Part shown: positions 1-5,959 of the stretch, piece after piece
How positions within the stretch are numbered: the stretch's first letter is position 1
Layout of the letters: the number at the start of each line of letters is the position of its first letter
NCBI GenBank assembly: GCA_002308635.1
Contig: DBWG01000030.1
Coordinates: 31,952-39,290, forward strand
Length of the DNA: 7,339 bases
Direction: 5' to 3'
From: Ruminococcaceae bacterium UBA1244
GTDB lineage: Bacteria > Bacillota > Clostridia > Oscillospirales > Acutalibacteraceae
The notes under the pieces: generated by a model
Told to the model about the DNA's origin: nothing
What the model saw: the letters and a program-made list of their open reading frames with translations, nothing else
The model's database searches: none
Made by a program: the position numbers and the translations under genes

Positions 1-827
1 AGCATTTCAAATGTGAGCTTTGTACCCTTTGAGATATAAGCCCTGCTTGAATCCCATGCGATCATATCGACTTCGTCACCGACAGTTATTACTGTTTTTG
101 GGTCGGTGATTATCTTGCTTGCCGTAACAGCGGTAAGGAGCTTTGTTGTACTTGCGGGATAGCATTTTTCGCTGTATTTTTTTGAATATATCACCTCGTC
201 CTTTGTTACATCATAAAGTGCGACAAATTCAGAGGTTATTTTTTCATCGAGTTCAAAAACGGTCTGTGTGGAGAATCTGCGGCTGTTGAACTTGTATGAA
301 TGTGTTTTTGTATATTTCGGTTCGGGTGTTATGAGTTCGGGCAGCTTTTTTGTGATCTGGTTAACATCCTCTATTGCGGTATCTATTGCGGCTCTTGCCT
401 GAGCGAGATCATGGTTGACCTCAGGCTTTTTTGTTGTGAACTTGTTAAGACAGCCGCTTTTTGAGACTACAACAATTGCGATAACGATTGTCAGCACCAC
501 AAGAAGAGAAACAGCGGCAATGAGTTTCCTTCTGAAACGCTTCTGTTTTTTGTACTTGACGAAGTTTTTTCGCATAGCGGCTTCGTATCCGTTTTCGGCA
601 TAGGTATAAGACGGAGCCTGTTCAGGAGAACGTCCGGGTCTTCTCTGAGCATCTGAGGGAACAGGTCTTTTCTTACGGACAAATTCTCTGTTATTTGAAG
701 GCAGCGGCCGGCCGGCGGGAACTCCTGATGTGCGGCGGACAGGCTGCTGATGAGACGGCGCAGGACGCTGTGTATTTGATCTTTGAGGTCTGTTTTTTGG
801 CTGCATATTGTTATTTACAGGAGACAT
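1..827 (-). CDS. D-alanyl-D-alanine carboxypeptidase (S11 family), 3' end missing
   Basis: The first 275 codons are present; the rest runs off the left edge. The start is ATG at 825-827, preceded by GGAAAGGA with about 8 nt spacing; a second in-frame ATG is residue 8. Residues 1-100 are a basic, Pro/Arg/Gln-rich region, 102-121 one hydrophobic segment after the cluster KKQKRFRRK, then a linker. From about 200 the penicillin-binding fold begins, with YPASTTK at 223-229: the SxxK nucleophile motif (S226, K229) in its usual S11 setting. The later SxN and KTG motifs would lie outside the window. Known family role: removing the terminal D-Ala from peptidoglycan pentapeptides outside the membrane. 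The basic flank before the membrane segment predicts a type II topology, unlike classical DacA proteins, which have a cleaved signal peptide and a C-terminal amphipathic anchor. DD-endopeptidase activity or another S11 subgroup cannot be excluded. Confidence 0.87.
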   Translation of the reverse strand, partial: MSPVNNNMQPKNRPQRSNTQRPAPSHQQPVRRTSGVPAGRPLPSNNREFVRKKRPVPSDAQRRPGRSPEQAPSYTYAENGYEAAMRKNFVKYKKQKRFRRKLIAAVSLLVVLTIVIAIVVVSKSGCLNKFTTKKPEVNHDLAQARAAIDTAIEDVNQITKKLPELITPEPKYTKTHSYKFNSRRFSTQTVFELDEKITSEFVALYDVTKDEVIYSKKYSEKCYPASTTKLLTAVTASKIITDPKTVITVGDEVDMIAWDSSRAYISKGTKLTFEM

Positions 828-880
828 TTTATTGATCCTTTCCTTTTCATTTATCTTGTCCTTTATATCTGCTATATATA

Positions 881-909
881 AATTTACTACATCTGACCAC
901 CACTGTCAA
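881..909 (-). promoter_or_regulatory. Candidate sigma-A promoter for the carboxypeptidase gene
   Basis: On the minus strand TTGACA (909-904, 6/6) is followed by a 17-bp spacer and TAAATT (886-881, 4/6 to TATAAT). This would start transcription near 874, giving a leader of roughly 47 nt before the ATG at 827. The -35 is perfect and the -10 mediocre, so the spacing is the main support. The -35 lies in the left arm of the inverted repeat at 900-934. Confidence 0.5.
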
Positions 910-934
910 GACCCGGCACAAAGCTTGACAGTGG
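900..934. repeat. Perfect 11-bp inverted repeat between divergent genes
   Basis: CCACTGTCAAG (900-910) and CTTGACAGTGG (924-934) are exact reverse complements separated by 13 nt centred on 917. Each arm contains TTGACA in outward orientation, so the two divergent -35 elements share identical flanks (C before, GTGG after). No T-run follows, so a terminator is unlikely. A dyad-symmetric operator, or two matched promoters, is the more natural reading. Confidence 0.85.
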
Positions 935-953
935 GGTAAAAATGGAATATACT
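925..953 (+). promoter_or_regulatory. Near-consensus sigma-A promoter for the yfhO-family gene
   Basis: TTGACA (925-930) and TATACT (948-953, 5/6) are separated by exactly 17 bp. Transcription should begin near 960, leaving a leader of about 82 nt before the ATG at 1042. The -35 lies in the right arm of the inverted repeat at 900-934. This is the strongest promoter I can read in the window. Confidence 0.85.
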
Positions 954-1026
954 TGAACGTGACAGTACATTTTTGTTATTGATGTCAATTACGTCACATA
1001 AATCATCCCTGCGGGACAACCTATTC

Positions 1027-1033
1027 AAAGGAG
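1027..1033 (+). promoter_or_regulatory. Ribosome binding site fixing the yfhO start
   Basis: AAAGGAG sits 8 nt before ATG 1042. The upstream in-frame candidates, TTG 973 and ATG 982, lack a comparable site, and 973 is only about 13 nt past the predicted transcription start. The start at 1042 is therefore preferred. Confidence 0.88.
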
Positions 1034-1041
1034 ACAGTAAA

Positions 1042-3717
1042 ATGCAGTTTGTAAAGAAATATTATCCGCTTTTGGCTGCGCCGGTGATAACGGCTGTTAT
1101 AATGCTGATGACGTTCAGCCATTACAATATGTATCCCTTCGGAAACGGCAGCGTTGCCTGGTGCGATGCGAACCAGCAGCAGATACCGCTTCTGATGACC
1201 TTCAAAGATATTCTCAGCGGCGAGGACAGCCTTTTGTTTACAATGCAGCATGCAGGAGGCATGAGCTTCTGGGGCGTGTTCTGCTTTTTCCTTGCAAACC
1301 CGTTTTCGTTTCTTGTTGCGTTCGTGCCGAAAGAGGACGTAATACTTTTTATGAATGTTCTTGTGGTACTGAAGCTTGTGACGGCATCATTCACATCGGC
1401 TCTGTATTTCAGAAAGAGCAAAAAACAGCTTGACAGCCTGCTTATCGCCGCACTCAGCGTCATGTATGCACTTTGCGGATATGGTATGCTTTTTAACCAG
1501 AACCTCATGTGGCTGGATGTAATGTATATGTTCCCGCTGCTTCTTCTGGGACTTGAAAAGATCACTGCCGAAAAGAAGAGCCTGCTTTATACTCTCTCGC
1601 TTGCAGGTATCGTGATAATGAATTACTACATCGGCTATATGGCGGCGGTGTTCATACTGCTTTATCTGATGGTGTTTTTTTTCCTCTCACAAAGCAAAAA
1701 GGACTGCCGTGCAGCGATGTTCAAGGCTATGACCGGCACCGTTATCGCAGCGCTGATATCGTCTTTTGTCTGGCTGCCGAGCCTTTTGCAGGTGTCCAGA
1801 TCAGGAAGAGTGACTTCGATAACCGAAAATATCAGCAAGTCAGGTTTCCTCACACACTACTGGACTGTTCTTCCGCTGCTGTTCTGTACGGCGTTCATCG
1901 TGCCGGTGCTTGTTTGTTATATAATGGGCGGCAGACCCCGTACAGCTTCGCAGAACCATAATATAATACTTTTCGGACTGACGCTCATACCGTTTTTTAT
2001 CGAGCCAATAAACCTCATGTGGCACACTGGAGACTATATGTCATTTCCGGCAAGATATGGCTTTATGACTGTATTTATGGGGCTGGTATGCTGTGCTGAC
2101 TTCTTCTCGGGCGACAAAGAAAAGACCGCAAAATACGGAAAGAGCAAAAAAACGGGCATGGCAGTACAGATCATCGTTCTTGTCCCCGTGTTGGCGCTCA
2201 TCGGATGGTACTGTTATTATACCAATAACTATATCGGCAAAAACTTTGATAATATTTCACACTATACATCAACTCTCTGGGGCGATAAGGGCTCATTTGA
2301 CCTGCTCTCACGCCTGTTTGTATTAACGGTGATATGCTATCTTATCCTGTTTGTCCTCCACCGCAAAAAGCTTATGATAAAGCCTGTTTTTGCGATGTTT
2401 GTGATACTGCTTTGTGTGTTTGAGAGTGTAAACAGCATACGCATCTATATGGTAAGTCCGGCGGAAAAAAATCCCGCAAGGACAAAGGAATTTATTTCCA
2501 TATCCGAGCTGAGTGATAAGCTTGATGACGACGGTTCGTTCCGAGTTGCATCGGATGTCAAGGCGGCGGACTACAACATGACCGGCGCATTGGGATATCT
2601 TTCTCTTGGACACTACACATCTCTCACTAACCATGACTTTATGGTCATGCAGAGACTTTTCGGCTACAGCACGGTATGGATGAAATCAGGCTCAAACGGC
2701 GGCACAGAGCTTACAGATGCTGTTTATGCAGTAAAATACAGGATAGTGAACAGAAGCACAGATCCTGATGCTGTCGCTTCGAGCGAAGGATTCTCTATTG
2801 TTCCTGCGGGAGAGTACTGTCCGTTGGGAATAGTCTGTGACAGCAGTATTATGGACGCAGATGATAATTTGAGCGGAATGACCCGTGCGCAGATACAGCA
2901 GTATCTTTTTGAGAACGTATTCAATACTGAGGAGAAGCTCATCACCGAATACAAATATAACGAAGCTTCAAGCAGCGGCATCTCATATTCAGACGGAAAG
3001 AACAATATTTCATCCAATGCCAATATTGTCTATGACATGAAGGTCTCCGGAAAACAGACACTTTATTTTGACTGCTACGACAGATTCTCAAATGAGCTTT
3101 CGGAGGATTACTTTGAAGCATTCAGCATCAGGGTCAACGGCTCACAGATACAGAGCAAATTCCCATCGAGCGACAACAACGGACTTCTCAGGCTGGGAAC
3201 ATTTGAGGACAGAGAGGTAAAGATCGAGATCACATCCAAAAAGAGAACATCGGTCTACAGCTTTGGCGTGTTCGGACTTGATGTCGGCAAGCTGAATTCA
3301 GCAATTGCCCATTCACAGAGCGCCAGACTGACATACAGCGGCGGCAAGCTTTCGGGCAGTGTAAAGACAAAGGGCGGAAATGTTTGTTTGGTGTCGATAC
3401 CCTACAGTGACGATCTTAATATCAAGGTCAACGGCAGTGAAGTCAGCTTCAAAAGGGTACTTTCAGACCTTGTTGCCTTTGAGCTTCAGGACGGAAACAA
3501 CGACATTGAGATCACATCAACACCCAAAGGACTTATCCCCGGAATAGTAATCTCTATTTTCGGTGTTATCCTTCTCGTATTGTATACGATTTTTGCAAAG
3601 AAGCTGCGCATCCCGAAGAAGCTTGAATCCGCCGCCGAAATAATAGTCGGTATCTGTTCACTTTGCGGTGCAGCAATGATCTATATTTTCCCGCTCGTCC
3701 TGATCTACTTCAAATAA
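1042..3717 (+). CDS. YfhO-family polytopic membrane protein (GT-C-like)
   Basis: The protein has 891 residues from ATG 1042, close to the usual size of YfhO proteins. It starts with a basic end and a membrane segment (about 8-26). A first external loop follows with PFG at 32-34 and D42 in WCDANQQQIP, the position where GT-C enzymes carry a functional acidic residue. Many more hydrophobic segments run to about 462. Family-like motifs are NYYIGYM at 194-200 and FPARYGF at 335-341. A soluble domain of about 365 residues (463-828), presumably outside the cell, is followed by two C-terminal membrane helices (about 831-852 and 867-889). Known relatives use lipid-linked sugars to decorate envelope polymers such as lipoteichoic acid; the substrate here is unknown. 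The gene has its own strong promoter (925-953), and no flanking gene lies on its strand closely enough to suggest an operon. The family call is confident; the enzymatic role is inference. Confidence 0.88.
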   Translation: MQFVKKYYPLLAAPVITAVIMLMTFSHYNMYPFGNGSVAWCDANQQQIPLLMTFKDILSGEDSLLFTMQHAGGMSFWGVFCFFLANPFSFLVAFVPKEDVILFMNVLVVLKLVTASFTSALYFRKSKKQLDSLLIAALSVMYALCGYGMLFNQNLMWLDVMYMFPLLLLGLEKITAEKKSLLYTLSLAGIVIMNYYIGYMAAVFILLYLMVFFFLSQSKKDCRAAMFKAMTGTVIAALISSFVWLPSLLQVSRSGRVTSITENISKSGFLTHYWTVLPLLFCTAFIVPVLVCYIMGGRPRTASQNHNIILFGLTLIPFFIEPINLMWHTGDYMSFPARYGFMTVFMGLVCCADFFSGDKEKTAKYGKSKKTGMAVQIIVLVPVLALIGWYCYYTNNYIGKNFDNISHYTSTLWGDKGSFDLLSRLFVLTVICYLILFVLHRKKLMIKPVFAMFVILLCVFESVNSIRIYMVSPAEKNPARTKEFISISELSDKLDDDGSFRVASDVKAADYNMTGALGYLSLGHYTSLTNHDFMVMQRLFGYSTVWMKSGSNGGTELTDAVYAVKYRIVNRSTDPDAVASSEGFSIVPAGEYCPLGIVCDSSIMDADDNLSGMTRAQIQQYLFENVFNTEEKLITEYKYNEASSSGISYSDGKNNISSNANIVYDMKVSGKQTLYFDCYDRFSNELSEDYFEAFSIRVNGSQIQSKFPSSDNNGLLRLGTFEDREVKIEITSKKRTSVYSFGVFGLDVGKLNSAIAHSQSARLTYSGGKLSGSVKTKGGNVCLVSIPYSDDLNIKVNGSEVSFKRVLSDLVAFELQDGNNDIEITSTPKGLIPGIVISIFGVILLVLYTIFAKKLRIPKKLESAAEIIVGICSLCGAAMIYIFPLVLIYFK

Positions 3718-3722
3718 TCTGT

Positions 3723-3737
3723 GCGGCAAGCTGCCGC
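3723..3737 (+). terminator. GC-rich hairpin after yfhO (weak terminator candidate)
   Basis: GCGGCA (3723-3728) pairs with TGCCGC (3732-3737) around a 3-nt loop, 5 nt after the yfhO stop codon. The following bases are C-rich rather than U-rich, so termination is uncertain. It may instead be the first stem of the structured region that follows. Confidence 0.35.
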
Positions 3738-3748
3738 CCCCAACTTTA

Positions 3749-3914
3749 GAACGCATAAATTTTCATAACGTTCGTCCGCTTCGTGTTCCACAAGGGAACA
3801 CTCTGGCTTATTCTTTATACGTCTACAACTTTTATAAATAGTTTGGACGTGGAAGAAAACAGCCAAAGCGCTCCGTAAGGAGCGTGATGCGGACGGATCA
3901 AAAGAAAGCTTTTG
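3749..3914 (+). other. Highly structured intergenic element, possible RNA or repeat
   Basis: This gap between the convergent yfhO and sigK genes contains nested complementary segments. The outer stem P1 (3770-3779 with 3889-3898) has a 7-bp Watson-Crick core, CGTCCGC/GCGGACG. It encloses P2 (GTGTTCC 3783-3789 / GGAACAC 3795-3801), P3 (3818-3830 / 3840-3851, one bulged C at 3826) and P4 (CGCTCC 3869-3874 / GGAGCG 3879-3884, loop GTAA). A further hairpin, CAAAAG/CTTTTG, is at 3899-3914. GAACG/CGTTC (3749-3753/3769-3773) could compete with P1. The apparent wobble positions are G-U when read on the + strand and A-C on the other, hinting at + sense. A 78-codon minus-strand frame (3705-3941) covers it but has no convincing start site or recognisable domain. 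It matches no RNA family I know by sight; a dispersed intergenic repeat is equally possible. Confidence 0.5.
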
Positions 3915-3937
3915 CGTTGTAAAATAGTCCAGTGTGG

Positions 3938-4630
3938 TCACACACCACGCACAAAGTTGTTTTTTAGTTTTTGGAGGGCTTTTTTTTCGATTCGTGAGAC
4001 GTATGAACGTGAGATGCCGAGCTTGTCGGCAACTTCACGCTGAGGAAGCGGACGTGTGTTTCCAAGCCCGTAGCGCAGACGGATGATGTTGTATTCACGG
4101 GGGGAAAGTATCTCCTTCATGTGCTTTGAAAGAAATTCGGTCTTGAATTTCAGGTCAAGATCGTCAACGATGCTGTCCTCAACGGCGATGATGTCTCCAA
4201 GAGTGAGCGGGTTGCCGTCAGGGTCGGAATCTATTTCTTCATTTATTGAGATATCAAGAGAATTTTTTCTGGCACTCCTGAAATACATGAGTATCTCGTT
4301 TTCAATGCAGCGTGACGCATAGCTTGAAAGCTTTATGTTTTTTTCGGGGTCGTAAGTATTGATAGCCTTGATTAGTCCGATAGTGCCGATCGAAACGAGA
4401 TCGTCGGGTTCGGCGCTTGTCCCATAATATTTTTTTACGATATGAGCCACGAGCCGGAGATTGTGTTCAACGAGCTTGTTTCGTGAGCTGATGTCGCCAT
4501 GTGAGGCTTTTTTGAGAAGTTCATTTTCTTCACGTTTTGAGAGCGGGCGGGGAAAAGCTCCTGCGCCGGTAACGTGAAGTATGAATATCATTGATATCCT
4601 GCTTAGTATTTCTGCCAATAACGCAAGCAT
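3938..4630 (-). CDS. sigK: RNA polymerase sporulation sigma factor, sigma-K type
   Basis: This is a 230-residue sigma-70 family protein. AGGTGAT (4640-4634) precedes the ATG at 4630. Region 2 spans about 50-118, with NLRLVAHIVKKYY at 57-69, DLVSIGTIGLIKAI at 77-90 and RCIENEILMYFR at 107-118 (-10 recognition). Region 4.2 is a helix-turn-helix at about 198-222, with GISRSYVSRIEKKAL. AFPRPLS (25-31), NLRLVAHIVKK and the region 4.2 wording resemble Bacillus sigma-K more than sigma-E; sigma-E is the main alternative. Known role: directing late mother-cell gene expression in sporulation. Residues 1-24 form a hydrophobic leader of about the length of the Bacillus pro-sequence, so activation by SpoIVFB-like intramembrane cleavage is inferred. 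The frame is intact, with no skin-type insertion. It converges with yfhO and diverges from the carbonic anhydrase gene. I see no convincing sigma-A promoter in the 102-bp upstream gap. Confidence 0.85.
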   Translation of the reverse strand: MLALLAEILSRISMIFILHVTGAGAFPRPLSKREENELLKKASHGDISSRNKLVEHNLRLVAHIVKKYYGTSAEPDDLVSIGTIGLIKAINTYDPEKNIKLSSYASRCIENEILMYFRSARKNSLDISINEEIDSDPDGNPLTLGDIIAVEDSIVDDLDLKFKTEFLSKHMKEILSPREYNIIRLRYGLGNTRPLPQREVADKLGISRSYVSRIEKKALQKLKNNFVRGV

Positions 4631-4732
4631 AAGATCACCTCGCTCATGTTTATTCGCAGGAAGGCAGAAAAATGATACATTCGGCGGAATTTGTCACTTA
4701 TTAAATAATATTCACAAAAAGGAGCGTCAAAA

Positions 4733-5305
4733 ATGTCGGTACACAATAATCTTTCGGCAGAAGAAGCACTGGAAAAGCTCAGAAAGGGCAACGAGATTTA
4801 TCTCAGCTCAAAGACCGGAACGGGAGATATCAGTCCCGAGCGAAGGAGCGAGACACTGAAATACGGTCAGCATCCTTATGCAATAATAATAACGTGTTCG
4901 GATTCAAGGGTCATACCGGAGAGCATTTTCAGTGCGGGTATAGGCGACCTTTTCGTGATACGTGTTGCCGGAAATGTAATAGACGACCACCAGCTTGGCT
5001 CTATCGAATATGCCGCATCACATCTCGGAGTGAAGCTTATCGTAGTTCTGGGTCACGATCACTGCGGAGCCGTTGATGCCGCCATGAACCACGACCCCGA
5101 CGGTTATATAAAGTTCATTACAGACGAGATCAAGAAGGCAATAGGCGATGAGACCGATGAATACAGAGCCTGCTGTCTGAACATCCGTCACAGTGTTGAA
5201 ATGATCGAGAACAGCTTTGAGATACATAAGGAAGAAGAACACGGTCTGCGTGTTGTCGGAGCGATATATCAGCTTTCATCCGGACGTGTGCTGAGTGCGG
5301 ACTGA
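4733..5305 (+). CDS. Beta-class carbonic anhydrase
   Basis: The protein has 190 residues, normal for bacterial beta-carbonic anhydrases. AAAAAGGAG ends 8 nt before ATG 4733. The zinc ligands are visible as C55 in TCSDSR (54-59) and H108/C111 in LGHDHCGAV (106-114); D57 and R59 form the conserved active-site pair. RVAGNVID (77-84) and LGSIEYA (88-94) are also family-typical. It interconverts CO2 and bicarbonate in the cytoplasm, supplying bicarbonate for carboxylation reactions and helping pH balance. No signal peptide or SulP-type transporter domain is present. The gene is divergent from sigK and is followed after 20 bp by a GNAT gene on the same strand, probably co-transcribed. I cannot identify a good promoter in the 102-bp upstream gap. 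Confidence 0.95.
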   Translation: MSVHNNLSAEEALEKLRKGNEIYLSSKTGTGDISPERRSETLKYGQHPYAIIITCSDSRVIPESIFSAGIGDLFVIRVAGNVIDDHQLGSIEYAASHLGVKLIVVLGHDHCGAVDAAMNHDPDGYIKFITDEIKKAIGDETDEYRACCLNIRHSVEMIENSFEIHKEEEHGLRVVGAIYQLSSGRVLSAD

Positions 5306-5325
5306 ACGGAAAGCAGGGACGGACA

Positions 5326-5871
5326 ATGATATTAAAGGAAACCGATCTGAAAAACCGCAGGGAGCTTTCAAGGATGAAAAAGTTCTACAACGTGTCATTT
5401 CCTCCGGAAGAACGTGCGCCGTTTTCGATGCTTGTACGGCGGGCAAAGAAGCACCGGGCGGAAATGTATGATCTCTGTCACGAGGAGAAGCTTTGCGGGA
5501 TGGCGTATATCGTGACCCATAAGGATATGGCATATATTTTTTACTTTGCCGTTCTTCCGGAACTGAGAGGACAGGGATACGGTACACTTGCAATGAAGGC
5601 GATAATAGAAAAGTACCGTGACAAGAGACTGTTTCTTGCTCTTGAGGACTGGACAGAGGACTGCAAAAACAAGGAACAGCGCATAAAGCGTCACAATTTC
5701 TATCTGAACTGCGGGCTTGATGATCTCCCGTACCACATAAAGGAAGCGAGTGTGCTGTATTCGATCATGGGGATAAACGGGAAGATCGAGCCTGAGGAAT
5801 ACAAGGCTCTCATGGACAGCTATATGAGCTTCATTATGAAGAGGCTTGTTGACGTGAGAATAATAAAATGA
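5326..5871 (+). CDS. GNAT-family N-acetyltransferase
   Basis: The protein has 181 residues. ATG 5326 is preceded by AGGGA at 5315-5319 with 6 nt spacing. The acetyl-CoA binding motif A is clear: a beta strand (AYIFYFAV, 69-76), then LPELRGQGYG (77-86) matching R/QxxGxG/A, followed by a helix. FYLNCGL near 125-131 resembles the FYxxxGF segment common near the end of GNAT domains. The first ~45 residues are basic and contain a SFPPEER segment; the last ~35 form a C-terminal extension. The acceptor substrate (small molecule, antibiotic or protein) cannot be told from sequence. Spacing of 20 bp from the carbonic anhydrase stop suggests one operon; a functional link is not evident. Transcription should end at the hairpin at 5918-5956. 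Confidence 0.88.
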   Translation: MILKETDLKNRRELSRMKKFYNVSFPPEERAPFSMLVRRAKKHRAEMYDLCHEEKLCGMAYIVTHKDMAYIFYFAVLPELRGQGYGTLAMKAIIEKYRDKRLFLALEDWTEDCKNKEQRIKRHNFYLNCGLDDLPYHIKEASVLYSIMGINGKIEPEEYKALMDSYMSFIMKRLVDVRIIK

Positions 5872-5880
5872 ACAATCGTA

Positions 5881-5894
5881 CACTATATATAGTG
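5881..5894. repeat. 14-bp perfect palindrome CACTATATATAGTG
   Basis: This perfectly self-complementary site lies 9 bp after the GNAT stop codon and 23 bp before the terminator hairpin. It has an AT-rich core and no U-run. As RNA it would form only a small hairpin with almost no loop, so a protein site or chance are the options. Its function is unknown. Confidence 0.6.
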
Positions 5895-5917
5895 ATCTAT
5901 TCACATGAAATGTAAAA

Positions 5918-5956
5918 AAACAGCCGCAGGGAACTTATATCTCCTGACGGCTGTTT
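5918..5956. terminator. Bidirectional intrinsic terminator between convergent genes
   Basis: AAACAGCCG (5918-5926) pairs with CGGCTGTTT (5948-5956). The stem extends inward through CAGG (5927-5930) and CCTG (5943-5946) past a bulged A at 5947. Read leftward, the stem runs into seven T residues (complement of A 5914-5920), a classic terminator for the His-rich gene, whose stop codon is only 3 bp away. Read rightward, the tail TTTCTATTAT is weaker but plausible for the carbonic anhydrase/GNAT operon. Confidence 0.88.
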
Positions 5957-5959
5957 CTA

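Noticed and set aside
415..603. 62-codon + strand frame inside the carboxypeptidase gene
   Set aside because: The minus-strand frame continues through it with a membrane helix and an SxxK motif; the + frame is a shadow.
900..934. Inverted repeat considered as an intrinsic terminator
   Set aside because: Both neighbouring genes diverge from it, there is no U-run on either side, and the arms coincide with -35 hexamers at correct spacing to -10 elements.
1122..1565. 147-codon minus-strand frame inside yfhO
   Set aside because: Antisense to a well-supported membrane protein; no ribosome binding site or domain logic.
3718..3937. tRNA, tmRNA, SRP or 6S RNA in the structured gap
   Set aside because: The branching fold prompted the check, but no CCA-type acceptor end, TPsiC-like GTTCRA arm, SRP tetraloop domain or long 6S-type rod with central bubble is present.
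3705..3941. 78-codon minus-strand frame in the yfhO-sigK gap
   Set aside because: It overlaps the ends of both flanking genes, lacks a convincing ribosome binding site and its sequence is explained by the hairpin-rich DNA. No domain is recognisable.
4631..4732. Possible promoters in the sigK/carbonic anhydrase gap, for example AT-rich TAAATAATAT at 4702-4711
   Set aside because: No -35 at acceptable spacing for either direction, and no clear sigma-E/K type -35/-10 pair; calling one would be guesswork.
5395..5904. 169-codon minus-strand frame antisense to the GNAT gene
   Set aside because: The + strand frame shows a clear GNAT acetyl-CoA motif and good spacing to its neighbour; the antisense frame shows no domain.
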